From: a virus
IMG/VR virus record: IMGVR_UViG_3300049491_000255
Location: 1 to 30,746 of that record
DNA: 30,746 nt
Direction: 5' to 3' (one strand)
How positions within the stretch are numbered: position 1 is the first letter of the stretch; every line of letters starts with the position of its first letter. Position numbers and translations under genes: made by a program. Below the pieces are notes generated by a model. It worked only from the letters and a program-made list of their open reading frames with translations. It did not search any database and was not told the DNA's origin. Positions 24,257-30,468 of the stretch are shown here, in pieces.

Positions 24257-24762
24257 GGTGGTATCTCGTCGCTCTCGCCCTGTTCGTATCACTCCTGCCG
24301 CGCCCCGCGCGCTGCGAGGACGTGAGCCTGCTACACCGAGATCGGGTGACGTTCGGGCTGGGGGCCGGTTACAACTGGTACACGGCTGACCCGACCCCGG
24401 CGATGGTCCGCGAGTTCACCCTGGGCGCGCACCTGGGCTACCCGCTTACCGAGCATGTCGGCCTGGCGCTGGCCGGCGTGTGGGGGACTCGCAACGGCGC
24501 TCTCAGGGTGTCGCCCGAGGCGCGGTGGCGGTTCACCGTGGCCGAGGCGGCGATGGCGTTCGCCGTGGGCTACGACTTCCGATCCGGCAAGGACGACCGG
24601 CTGCCCGAGTTCAAACACGAATGGGCGGTCGGGGCCTACTACGCCCGGCCCGTGTGGCGGGACGTCACCGTGGGCGCCGGCGTGCGCACCGGGCTCGACT
24701 CCAAGCTCTACGACTTGAGCGTGGGCGTTCGCGTCCCGCTCGTGATCGGGAGGGACCATTGA
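24253..24762 (+). CDS. Predicted outer-membrane beta-barrel protein
   Basis: 169 aa, ATGA overlap with the holin candidate. Signal peptide (MRWYLVALALFVSLLPRPA, cleavage near ARC|ED), then about eight amphipathic strands of alternating residues rich in Gly/Tyr/Trp, e.g. VTFGLGAGYNWY, EFTLGAHLGY, GLALAGVWG, EWAVGAYYA, VTVGAGVRTG, and a last strand DLSVGVRVPLVIG. This matches small OmpA/OmpX-size barrels. The last residue is His rather than the usual Phe, a mild doubt for BAM recognition. Phage-encoded barrels can block superinfection or alter the host surface; location in the lysis segment also allows a role in envelope rupture. A Gram-negative host follows if correct. Confidence 0.65.
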   Translation: MRWYLVALALFVSLLPRPARCEDVSLLHRDRVTFGLGAGYNWYTADPTPAMVREFTLGAHLGYPLTEHVGLALAGVWGTRNGALRVSPEARWRFTVAEAAMAFAVGYDFRSGKDDRLPEFKHEWAVGAYYARPVWRDVTVGAGVRTGLDSKLYDLSVGVRVPLVIGRDH

Positions 24763-25043
24763 GCAATCCGCTCGAGTTCATCTCGCAGATCCCGTCGATG
24801 GCAGCACTGCTCGCCACCGCGCGGCTCGTGCTGGCCGAGGGCGTGAAGCTCCTGCGCCAGTGGTCGCTCGAAGCACCGGACCCCGTGACGGCGGCCGAGC
24901 TGTCGAAGATGGCGGACAAGTTCCAGGCGGCTCTGGACTCCACCGACTTCGCGGCCATCGGGATCCAGGCGGTGGCAGAGCTGCAGACGGCGTTGCTGAC
25001 CTTGAAGGCGCCGGTTCGTCACAGCCCCACCGACCTCCAGTAA
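24759..25043 (+). CDS. Hypothetical helical protein (94 aa)
   Basis: TTG start overlapping the previous stop (TTGA). The 94-aa product is nearly all helix (ATARLVLAEGVKLLRQW, then AAELSKMADKFQAAL) with acidic/Ala composition and no membrane segment. Last gene of the late cluster, ending 10 nt before a strong hairpin. Unrecognised. Confidence 0.6.
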   Translation: MSNPLEFISQIPSMAALLATARLVLAEGVKLLRQWSLEAPDPVTAAELSKMADKFQAALDSTDFAAIGIQAVAELQTALLTLKAPVRHSPTDLQ

Positions 25044-25053
25044 AGGAATAGAA

Positions 25054-25087
25054 CGGGGCGCCCGATAGTGTGGATAAGGGCGCCCCG
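25054..25087 (+). terminator. Strong hairpin ending the late cluster
   Basis: Perfect 10-bp inverted repeat CGGGGCGCCC / GGGCGCCCCG with a 14-nt loop, starting 10 nt after the last late gene. Each arm is itself nearly palindromic. A short CCCTTTC follows in place of a T-run. Likely the late-operon terminator and the boundary with the regulatory module. Confidence 0.65.
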
Positions 25088-25091
25088 GCCC

Positions 25092-25120
25092 TTTCACCCA
25101 CTGGACTAAATGTGTATCCT
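25092..25120 (+). promoter_or_regulatory. Possible weak promoter for the XRE gene
   Basis: TATCCT (25115-25120) as a -10 and TTTCAC (25092-25097) as a poor -35, 17 nt apart. The predicted start is near ATG 25128, so the message could be almost leaderless. Weak match; listed because a regulator gene follows a terminator and needs its own promoter. Confidence 0.25.
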
Positions 25121-25127
25121 AGAGACC

Positions 25128-25421
25128 ATGCTCCAGACACCGTTGGCAGTCCTCAGACGAGCCTCGACCTGTCCGCGTCTCTTGGACCTGGCGAAGCGGA
25201 TGGGCACGCGCTCGCAACGTCTGAACGCCGTGGAGGCGGGGCGCGACGAAGCCTCGGACGAGTTCCTGCAACGACTCGCCCGGGAGATCGGTTTCCGCTA
25301 CGAGCAGGTGGTGGCGGCGTACCTCGAGGGCCGGCGCACCCACCTGCTGGCCGAGACGCGTGCGGTGAAGATGCGCCTGGTGGACATTCGGACGGTGGGG
25401 CGGAGGCGCAGGGCGTCTTAG
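25128..25421 (+). CDS. XRE-family HTH transcriptional regulator
   Basis: 97 aa from ATG 25128 (an in-frame ATG at 25110 would overlap the putative -10 box). Residues about 4-65 form a helix-turn-helix of XRE type: TPLAVLRRAS, LLDLAKRMGTRSQRLNAVE, AGRDEASDEFLQRLAREIGF. A helical, basic tail (LLAETRAVKMRLVDI, GRRRRAS) follows. It lies between the late terminator and an intergenic region with dyad and promoter, as expected of a phage repressor or early/late switch protein. No protease or dimerisation domain like CI is present, so it would be a minimal regulator. Confidence 0.7.
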   Translation: MLQTPLAVLRRASTCPRLLDLAKRMGTRSQRLNAVEAGRDEASDEFLQRLAREIGFRYEQVVAAYLEGRRTHLLAETRAVKMRLVDIRTVGRRRRAS

Positions 25422-25442
25422 GAAAGACAGTCACGCTATCAG

Positions 25443-25480
25443 GCGGCCCGTGTGGGGGATACGTCCTCCCCGCGGGCCGC
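25443..25480 (+). terminator. Hairpin after the XRE gene
   Basis: Outer stem GCGGCCCG / CGGGCCGC (8 bp, perfect) with an inner partial stem (GGGGG against CTCCCC) around TACG, 21 nt after the regulator stop. Followed by TCGGCTTTGG, no T-run. Probable terminator or attenuator. Confidence 0.45.
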
Positions 25481-25510
25481 TCGGCTTTGGTGCGGGTGGA
25501 TGCTGTGGAC

Positions 25511-25544
25511 CGAACAGGTGTAACACATTCTTACACCGTGTTCG
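25511..25544 (+). promoter_or_regulatory. Long dyad, putative operator
   Basis: Arms CGAACA-GGTGTAA and TTACACC-G-TGTTCG pair over 13 bp with a single extra base in the right arm; the 7-nt centre is CACATTC. The perfect core is GGTGTAA-N7-TTACACC. An 11-mer GGTGCGGGTGG occurs as a direct repeat on each side (25489-25499 and 25550-25560), and a related half site TGACACCG is at 25590-25597. Placed 74 nt before a promoter and 90 nt after the XRE gene, it is a good candidate operator for that regulator. Confidence 0.5.
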
Positions 25545-25617
25545 AGCGTGGTGCGGGTGGCACGACGATTGCCCGACAGGCCGCACCCGTGACACCGCAC
25601 TGGCGAAAAAATAACTC

Positions 25618-25646
25618 TTGACCCCCGGCGAATCCGCCGATACATT
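25618..25646 (+). promoter_or_regulatory. Sigma70-like promoter of the early genes
   Basis: -35 TTGACC (25618-25623) and -10 TACATT (25641-25646) with a 17-nt spacer; 5/6 and 4/6 matches to consensus. An A6 stretch lies about 15 nt before the -35 (CGAAAAAATAA), like an UP element. The spacer holds a small palindrome CGGCG-AATC-CGCCG (25626-25639), a possible operator. The gene at 25695 follows with AAGGAG and a leader of about 40 nt. The rest of 25422-25694 holds no gene. Confidence 0.6.
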
Positions 25647-25694
25647 TCACGCGTTGCGTCCAACCAGCGCAGCGCAGCTCAAGGAGAGACATCG

Positions 25695-26045
25695 ATGCGG
25701 TTCACGAACAGACAAAGGGATGCCTTGCGGGTGGAAGTCGTAGACACCCGGTTGGTCGTCAGGGATGACGCTGGGCGCACCGTCTGGGAGGACACGGACG
25801 AGCCCAGGATGATTGCTCGACTGTTCGAGTTCGTGGTCGCTCGCGATTGCATCAATGCGCTGGATGAGACTACCGATGTGCTGCAACGCCATGAGGGCCT
25901 GCAGCCACACTACGAGTCCAAACACGCCACGCTAATCGCCCGCAACCGATTGATCCTCGCCGAGTCTCTTCCGTCACCGCGGGACATGGAACGGCTGCTA
26001 ACGCGTAGTCACCAGTTGGGCCTGTGGGGGGAGCGGGCCGCCTGA
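25695..26045 (+). CDS. Hypothetical early protein (116 aa)
   Basis: ATG with AAGGAG 8 nt upstream, first gene after the sigma70-like promoter. The N-terminal half is a compact beta meander (VEVVDTRLVVRDDAGRTVWE), the rest helical and charged (RLFEFVVARDCINALDET, ...MERLLTRSHQLGLW). No Cys pairs, membrane segment or known motif. Its immediate-early position suggests a host-takeover or regulatory role, which is inference only. Confidence 0.7.
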   Translation: MRFTNRQRDALRVEVVDTRLVVRDDAGRTVWEDTDEPRMIARLFEFVVARDCINALDETTDVLQRHEGLQPHYESKHATLIARNRLILAESLPSPRDMERLLTRSHQLGLWGERAA

Positions 26046-26051
26046 CGTGCC

Positions 26052-26093
26052 CAGAGTCGTTAGTTTGTCAATAAACACGACTCTGCATTTCAT
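26052..26093 (+). promoter_or_regulatory. Promoter with operator-like inverted repeat over the -35 box
   Basis: -35 TTGTCA (26065-26070, 5/6) and -10 TTTCAT (26088-26093, 4/6), spacer 17 nt. A perfect 9-bp inverted repeat CAGAGTCGT (26052-26060) / ACGACTCTG (26077-26085) straddles the -35, with an inner GTTT / AAAC repeat. As DNA this is a textbook place for a repressor site; as RNA, for transcription from the upstream promoter, it is a terminator-like hairpin. CGTGCC (26046-26051) and GGCACG (26103-26108) form a further outer repeat. The stretch is visibly AT-richer than its surroundings. Confidence 0.5.
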
Positions 26094-26127
26094 AGACTTA
26101 CGGGCACGGCCTTGCGGTTCGCAACCC

Positions 26128-26150
26128 CCATCGGAAACTTCCGATGGAGG
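26128..26150 (+). promoter_or_regulatory. Hairpin overlapping a ribosome-binding site
   Basis: CCATCGGAA (26128-26136) and TTCCGATGG (26139-26147) are perfect 9-nt inverted arms, giving an 8-bp stem with a 4-nt loop. The first two bases of the GGAGG site (26146-26150) serving GTG 26156 lie in the stem, so folding would reduce translation. A smaller hairpin TTGCG-GTT-CGCAA (26112-26124) precedes it. Confidence 0.45.
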
Positions 26151-26155
26151 ATGCC

Positions 26156-26476
26156 GTGGCCGATACCACGAGCAACACCAAGAGCATCACCAGCACCGGA
26201 GCGCTTGCCCTTCGGATAGGTAGCCGTCGAGTTGTGATTGGCGTTGCCACTCTGGCTGACGCCTCGCGCATGTTCCTGCGCCTGAACTGCAAGGCGATGC
26301 AGCGCGGAAGCATCCTGCGCCACGCCACGGTCCACGACTCCGCCACGATGGAGACGGTCGCCCGCATTTCACAAAACGGCAACGTGTGGCCGAACGCCGA
26401 TTGGTTCTCCGGTATGAGGCCGCTCTACACCCCGACTGACGCAGACTTCGCGGCCTGCCATCAGGACTTGTTCTGA
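26156..26476 (+). CDS. Hypothetical early protein (106 aa)
   Basis: GTG start chosen because GGAGG lies 5 nt upstream; an in-frame ATG at 26144 overlaps that site and would leave no Shine-Dalgarno sequence. The 106-aa product has a beta-rich start (ALALRIGSRRVVIGVATLADA) then helix (SRMFLRLNCKAMQRGS) and ends in an acidic, aromatic segment. Unrecognised. Expression appears to be controlled at both promoter and ribosome-site level. Confidence 0.65.
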   Translation: MADTTSNTKSITSTGALALRIGSRRVVIGVATLADASRMFLRLNCKAMQRGSILRHATVHDSATMETVARISQNGNVWPNADWFSGMRPLYTPTDADFAACHQDLF

Positions 26477-26736
26477 TGACCGCCCCCCGCCTCCATCCCG
26501 TGTTCGCCGCGATTATAGCGGGCTTCATGCCGCCGACCGCTCGCCCCGATGGCGACGCGCCGAACGACACCGAGCGCGAGGACGCCGAGCCCTGCACGCG
26601 CTCCGGCTACGACTTCTGCGACGGCCCCTGCAAGCGCTGCGACGAACGGGCCGAGGCCGCACTCGACAACGAGTGGGACAACCGCCGCGAAGAAGCGGCG
26701 ATCGGGCGCGACTTCGAGCAGGAGCGTGCGTCATGA
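26476..26736 (+). CDS. Small Cys-cluster protein (86 aa)
   Basis: ATG overlapping the previous stop (TGATG). After a short hydrophobic start and an acidic stretch comes a cysteine cluster CTRSGYDFCDGPCKRCDE (C-x8-C-x3-C-x2-C), able to bind zinc, then a charged helix. Family not recognised; a small nucleic-acid or protein-binding zinc knuckle is plausible. Confidence 0.6.
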   Translation: MTAPRLHPVFAAIIAGFMPPTARPDGDAPNDTEREDAEPCTRSGYDFCDGPCKRCDERAEAALDNEWDNRREEAAIGRDFEQERAS

Positions 26737-26900
26737 CCATTCCTGAGTTCCGTCTCGTCCACGCCTACGCCCGGGCCAGTGAACTCGCGATGCGGCTGTA
26801 TGACACGTCCCGCTACGCGCACCACCGGGACCGGGCCGATCGACTCCGCAACCTGCTCCCGGCGCGCTTCGACCGCTGGCTCTCGAGGGCTCCCAAGTGA
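26733..26900 (+). CDS. Hypothetical protein (55 aa)
   Basis: ATGA overlap with the previous gene, GTGA overlap with the next. Helical, Arg/His-rich 55-aa product (HAYARASELAMRLYD, ...HRDRADRLRNLLPARFDRW). Unrecognised. Confidence 0.55.
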   Translation: MTIPEFRLVHAYARASELAMRLYDTSRYAHHRDRADRLRNLLPARFDRWLSRAPK

Positions 26901-27076
26901 CCAAGCGGCAGCGCGTGTACCGCGCCTATTTCCACGCAACACGGCGCTCGCTCTCGGCCCAGAACGCTGTTCGCCGCGAGCAGTGCTGGCGCCTCGCCCA
27001 CCGGCTGGCGCTGTGGCTCGCCGGATACGACCAACTGAACCTGTTCTCGAAAGGACAGACCCATGACGCTCGGTGA
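26897..27076 (+). CDS. Hypothetical basic protein (59 aa)
   Basis: GTG overlaps the previous stop; ends at TGA 27074-27076, overlapping the next gene by 14 nt. The 59-aa product is helical and basic (TKRQRVYRAYFHATRR, then CWRLAHRLALWLAGYDQL). It resembles the preceding 55-aa protein in composition and may be a diverged partner, but the similarity is too weak to claim. Fills an otherwise empty 160-nt stretch. Confidence 0.5.
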   Translation: MTKRQRVYRAYFHATRRSLSAQNAVRREQCWRLAHRLALWLAGYDQLNLFSKGQTHDAR

Positions 27077-27269
27077 GTTCCAGGAGTGGCTGGACGGATT
27101 GGCCCAGAAGCGGCGGGCCGAGCAGAAGCGACGCCGCTACGAAATGGCACGTTTCGAGGAAATGTTCGTCCCCAGCGACGTGCACACGGTCGAGCCCGAC
27201 ATCACGATCGGCGTGGCCGCATTCCTCGGCGAGTGCCGCATCCGCATGTTCGAGCGGGGGCAGCGGTGA
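27063..27269 (+). CDS. Hypothetical protein (68 aa)
   Basis: ATG with AAAGGA about 8 nt upstream. N-terminal charged helix (FQEWLDGLAQKRRAEQKRRR) then a short mixed segment with one Cys. Unrecognised; its stop is followed directly by the next ATG (TGATG). Confidence 0.55.
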   Translation: MTLGEFQEWLDGLAQKRRAEQKRRRYEMARFEEMFVPSDVHTVEPDITIGVAAFLGECRIRMFERGQR

Positions 27270-27364
27270 TGGCGCGCGGGACGTTCTCCGCCGGGCGCGA
27301 CATGCCCATCTGGCTCGTGATCCTGGCGCTCTTGGCATGTGCGTTTGAGTGGGGGGCGAAGTGA
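27269..27364 (+). CDS. Membrane miniprotein (31 aa)
   Basis: ATG overlaps the previous stop. The 31-aa peptide has a polar start and one hydrophobic helix (MPIWLVILALLACAF). Stop overlaps the next GTG. Function unknown; same design as the other phage miniproteins here. Confidence 0.5.
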   Translation: MARGTFSAGRDMPIWLVILALLACAFEWGAK

Positions 27365-27636
27365 CCAACCTCATCGAGAGCGCGCACGTCGTCAACATCA
27401 CGCCAGACAGCGAGGCCGAGCGCCGGCTGTTCATTCAGGCGGCCACCACGGCAAACGAGGCTGTCATCGTGCCGTCTCGGCTCCGGCTCCACTACACCTC
27501 GCCCACCCAGCTCCGCCTGATGCGCGACCTGTTCGACACGCTCGCGTCTCGCATGGAGGCCATCCGAAACGCCGAGGCTGCGCTCGCCAACCACGAGCCG
27601 GCCCTGGAATCCCCCGAGACACCACCCGGAGCGTGA
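27361..27636 (+). CDS. Hypothetical protein (91 aa)
   Basis: GTG overlapping the previous stop. 91 aa: a beta-like start (SAHVVNITPDSEAERRLFI) then helices (LRLMRDLFDTLASRMEAI) and a Pro/Glu-rich end. Unrecognised. Last of the small-gene run before the recombination genes. Confidence 0.6.
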   Translation: MTNLIESAHVVNITPDSEAERRLFIQAATTANEAVIVPSRLRLHYTSPTQLRLMRDLFDTLASRMEAIRNAEAALANHEPALESPETPPGA

Positions 27637-27701
27637 TCGGTCGCCCGGCGGCTCTTGTCCAGAGCACCCGGTATCGGCCGGCAACAGTGACGGCGCTCTA
27701 G
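27633..27701 (+). CDS. Possible micro-ORF (22 aa)
   Basis: GTGA overlap with the previous stop gives a 22-aa frame ending at TAG 27699-27701. Only the coupling pattern supports it. If not real, 27637-27752 is a short intergenic leader with the AAGGAGAGAC ribosome site of the ERF gene. Confidence 0.2.
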   Translation: MIGRPAALVQSTRYRPATVTAL

Positions 27702-27752
27702 GAACCGCCGCACACGGCCGGGCCACCATCCCCCGCAGAAGGAGAGACGAAC

Positions 27753-28565
27753 GTGGCAAAGAGAGCAGAAACCGTCGCAGGGCTGGACCTCGAGACCACT
27801 GCCGTGCCGCCAGCGGCCAGCACCGCGCTCGCCGCGCACAACGGCACGCACCTCGCGGTGATCGTGGACGAATCCGCGCAGGTCATGTCGCTGTTTGACA
27901 AGGCCATCGCGCAGGGGGCCGGCGGAGTCGCGGCACTCGAGCAACTGGTGAACCTGCACGATCGCGTGCAGCGGCGCCGGGCCGAGCTGGAGTTTTCCCG
28001 CGCGCTCGTGGCGTTCCAGCAGAACTGCCCACCCATCCCCAAGTCGAGCACCGCCAACATCCCGACCAAGGGCGGCGGTTCGTTCAAGTACACGTATGCG
28101 GACCTCGAGCAGATCATCGAGACCATCCGGCCGCACCTGGCGGCGCAGGGGTTCTCGTTCTCGTTCGACTCCGCGGTGGCAGACGCCACGCTGACGTGCT
28201 TCTGCACGCTGCGGCACGCGAACGGGCACAGCGACACGACCAGATTCTCGCTTACGACGACATCCGCCTCAGCCATGAGCGAGCAGCAGAAGGTCGGGGC
28301 CGCCCTCACGTTCGCCAAGCGGCAGACGCTCACGAGCATCCTGGGGCTTTCGCTTACCGACGCCGCTCCCGAGCAGGGCACCAGCTTCGTTAGCATTAGC
28401 GACGAGCAGGTGGCCAACCTCGAGGCGCTCATACAGGAGACCGGGTCCGATCGGGGCGGGTTCCTGAAATATCTGGGCATCGACGAGCTGGCCGAGTTGC
28501 CGCTGGCCCGCTACTCGGGCGCGCTCGCGCTGATGGAGCAGAAGCGCAAGGCGGCGAAGCCATGA
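27753..28565 (+). CDS. ERF-family single-strand annealing protein
   Basis: 270 aa, GTG with AAGGAGAG upstream. Residues about 70-205 match the ERF pattern: LEFSRALVAFQQNCPPI, FKYTYADLEQIIETIRPHL, AAQGFSFSFDS, and MSEQQKVGAALTFAKRQTL, followed by SILGLSLTD. ERF proteins bind ssDNA and anneal complementary strands in phage recombination and genome circularisation. The C-terminal part (about 205-270) is helical and acidic, a likely SSB or exonuclease contact. The stop overlaps the exonuclease ATG, as in SSAP-exonuclease pairs. Confidence 0.85.
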   Translation: MAKRAETVAGLDLETTAVPPAASTALAAHNGTHLAVIVDESAQVMSLFDKAIAQGAGGVAALEQLVNLHDRVQRRRAELEFSRALVAFQQNCPPIPKSSTANIPTKGGGSFKYTYADLEQIIETIRPHLAAQGFSFSFDSAVADATLTCFCTLRHANGHSDTTRFSLTTTSASAMSEQQKVGAALTFAKRQTLTSILGLSLTDAAPEQGTSFVSISDEQVANLEALIQETGSDRGGFLKYLGIDELAELPLARYSGALALMEQKRKAAKP

Positions 28566-29284
28566 TCGTGCTGGACGTGCAACAGGGCAGTGCGGAGTGG
28601 CTGCAGGCCCGCCTCGGCATCCCCACGGCGTCTCGTTTCAGCTCGATCATGACACCGAAAACCCGGAAGCCCTCGGCGCAACAGGACAAGTACCTGTGCC
28701 AGCTCCTGGCCGAGCGGCTGCTGGGGCACCCCGTGGACGAGGTCTCGACCGACTTCATGGAGCGCGGCACGATGCTCGAGCCGCAGGCCGTCGCCGCCTA
28801 CGAGTTCCTGCACGACGTAGCGACCGAACCCGTGGGTTTCATGCTCTCGGACGATCGCCGCTACGGCGCATCGCCCGACCGCCTGGTAGGCGCTAACGGG
28901 GCGCTCGAGGTCAAGTGCCTATCCGCCGCCAACCACGTCGCGGCCATGCTCGGCTGGAACAACGAGGACCACATCAGCCAAGTGCAGGGGCAACTCTGGG
29001 TCTCGGGGCTCGCATGGGTGGACAACTTCTTTTTCAACCCCGAGCTACCGAGCCACGAGGTGCGCATCTATCGAGACGAGGTCTACATCGCCGCGCTCTC
29101 CGGGTGCGTGCTGCCGTTCTGTAATCGGCTCGAGGCCGCCTACGCCCAACTCACCGGCGGCACTCCGCCCGCCGGCGCCCACCCCATCCCCGGCATGGAA
29201 GCCGGGGCCGAGGTGTCCGTCACCACCCGCGAATCGGACATCGAACGCGCCCGCCGCAAGCGGGACCACCAGCCCACCAGCTAG
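28562..29284 (+). CDS. Lambda-exonuclease / YqaJ-type recombination nuclease
   Basis: 240 aa, ATGA overlap with the ERF gene. Shows the family signature: QGSAEWLQARLGIPTASRF at the start, RGTMLEPQA (E73), YGASPDRLVG (D106), LEVKC (E116-V-K118) and ISQVQGQLWV. The D-x(n)-E-x-K set is the PD-(D/E)XK active site. It would resect double-stranded ends 5' to 3' to give ssDNA for the ERF partner. The C-terminal 60 residues are Pro/charged and unconserved. Confidence 0.9.
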   Translation: MIVLDVQQGSAEWLQARLGIPTASRFSSIMTPKTRKPSAQQDKYLCQLLAERLLGHPVDEVSTDFMERGTMLEPQAVAAYEFLHDVATEPVGFMLSDDRRYGASPDRLVGANGALEVKCLSAANHVAAMLGWNNEDHISQVQGQLWVSGLAWVDNFFFNPELPSHEVRIYRDEVYIAALSGCVLPFCNRLEAAYAQLTGGTPPAGAHPIPGMEAGAEVSVTTRESDIERARRKRDHQPTS

Positions 29285-29292
29285 GAGACGCC

Positions 29293-29706
29293 ATGCCGAG
29301 TATCAACCGCATCACGATCATGGGCCACCTCGGGAAAGACCCCGAGCTGCGCCACACCCAGGGCGGCAAGCCGTTCGCCACGTTCTCCGTCGCCACCAGT
29401 GAGAAGTGGAACGACGCCGCCGGCAACCCGCAAGAGCGCACCGAGTGGCACAACGTCTCCGTGTTCACCAAGTCCGCCGAGGCGTGCGTGAAGTATCTCA
29501 AGAAGGGATCGCTCGTTTACGTCGAGGGCAAGCTGCAGTCGCGCGAGTACGAGAAAAACGGCGTGAAGATGCGCGCCTACGACATCAGCGCGTTCGATGT
29601 GAAGTTCCTGGACGGCCGCGACACCAGCAAGCCCGCAGCGAACACACCGGCGAGCGGTGGTCCTAGCTGGGAAGAACTGCCGGCGGATAGCGACCTTCCG
29701 TTCTAG
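29293..29706 (+). CDS. ssb: Single-stranded DNA-binding protein
   Basis: 137 aa, ATG with GGAG upstream. Typical OB-fold SSB: INRITIMGHLGKDPELRHT, FATFSVATSEKWND, ERTEWHNVSVFTKSAEACV, YLKKGSLVYVEGKLQSREY. The linker is short and the last residues are DSDLPF, the conserved acidic tip that recruits partner proteins. Completes the annealase-exonuclease-SSB set. Confidence 0.95.
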   Translation: MPSINRITIMGHLGKDPELRHTQGGKPFATFSVATSEKWNDAAGNPQERTEWHNVSVFTKSAEACVKYLKKGSLVYVEGKLQSREYEKNGVKMRAYDISAFDVKFLDGRDTSKPAANTPASGGPSWEELPADSDLPF

Positions 29707-29713
29707 ACGATGT

Positions 29714-29786
29714 GGGGCGGGAACGGCGCGCGCTGTCCCCGGAGGACGTGGCCACGCCGGCCAGGTGTGGGGCCTGGACCCGCCCC
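29714..29786 (+). other. Structured leader between SSB and secreted genes
   Basis: GGGGCGGG (29714-29721) pairs with CCCGCCCC (29779-29786). Inside are the perfect palindrome CGTGGCCACG (29747-29756) and the small hairpin CCAGG / CCTGG (29761-29777), giving a branched fold. It fills most of the 123-nt gap before the secreted gene. No T-run. Could be a terminator, an RNA regulator or a protein-binding site; frames running through it look non-coding. Confidence 0.35.
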
Positions 29787-29829
29787 AGTTCACGCTGCAA
29801 ACGATCCACTGACAGAAGGAGATCCACCG

Positions 29830-30456
29830 ATGATGAACGCCAGAAAGTTGCTTCCGCTACTGCTGCTAACGCTGTTCGCCGTCCCGTCGCAAGCCACCAT
29901 GAACATCAGCCTGGGCACGCCGTTCACGGTCAACGGTCACACCTACGTCCCGGTCATCGGCACGGACATTCCGAGCGACTTGACGTGGGCCGGGAACATC
30001 AGCCTCGCCGTTACGGGCTCGATCGCGCCCGACTCCGGGCTCTGGACCAACACGTTCAGCGACGTGTGGCCCAACGGTGGCGGCGCATCTCTCCCGCTGC
30101 CGTTCACCTCGTTCGCCAACGATGACATCGGCTTCGGCTGCTGCCAGTGGTACGTGAATGTCGGCTACAGCAACTCAGCCGAGTGCGGCGTCGCCGAGGA
30201 CAGCGGCCTCATGGGCGCGTTCGCCGTCACGGGGTGCGGATCCATCGCCATCACCAACACGTTCCGCATGGCGACCGACTGCCACGACGATCCCGTGACC
30301 TTCACCGTCAACACCACGCCCGTGTACTTCGGATGCGCGGGTGGCGGCGGCGGAGTCGGTGAAGAAGCCATGAGTTCGAGCACCGAGGCGACGCCAGCTG
30401 CCAAGTCGGCCGCGAGGCGCACGACCTGGGCCACCATCAAGTCGTTCTATCGCTAG
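29830..30456 (+). CDS. Secreted cysteine-containing protein, paralogue 1
   Basis: 208 aa from ATG 29830 (AAGGAG 7 nt upstream). Signal peptide MMNARKLLPLLLLTLFAVP, cleavage after SQA. The mature part starts TMNISLGTPFTVNGHTYVPV and is beta-rich with six cysteines (GCC, EC, GC, DC, GC), suiting three disulfides outside the cytoplasm. A run of five Gly is followed by a Ser/Ala-rich tail and basic end (TTWATIKSFYR). No family recognised. The next gene is a clear relative (27 of the first 45 mature residues identical). Role could be host-surface or extracellular, for example lysogenic conversion, but nothing proves it. Confidence 0.8.
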   Translation: MMNARKLLPLLLLTLFAVPSQATMNISLGTPFTVNGHTYVPVIGTDIPSDLTWAGNISLAVTGSIAPDSGLWTNTFSDVWPNGGGASLPLPFTSFANDDIGFGCCQWYVNVGYSNSAECGVAEDSGLMGAFAVTGCGSIAITNTFRMATDCHDDPVTFTVNTTPVYFGCAGGGGGVGEEAMSSSTEATPAAKSAARRTTWATIKSFYR

Positions 30457-30468
30457 GGGGGCTGCGCG

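Noticed and set aside
25070-25621. A 183-aa frame running through the XRE gene and the regulatory gap
   Set aside because: It passes through a terminator-like hairpin and the dyad, and overlaps a recognisable HTH gene in another frame.
29710-29829. N-terminal extension of secreted paralogue 1
   Set aside because: The extra 40 residues are Arg/Pro/Gly-rich, cross a structured region and hide the signal peptide; ATG 29830 has a proper ribosome site.
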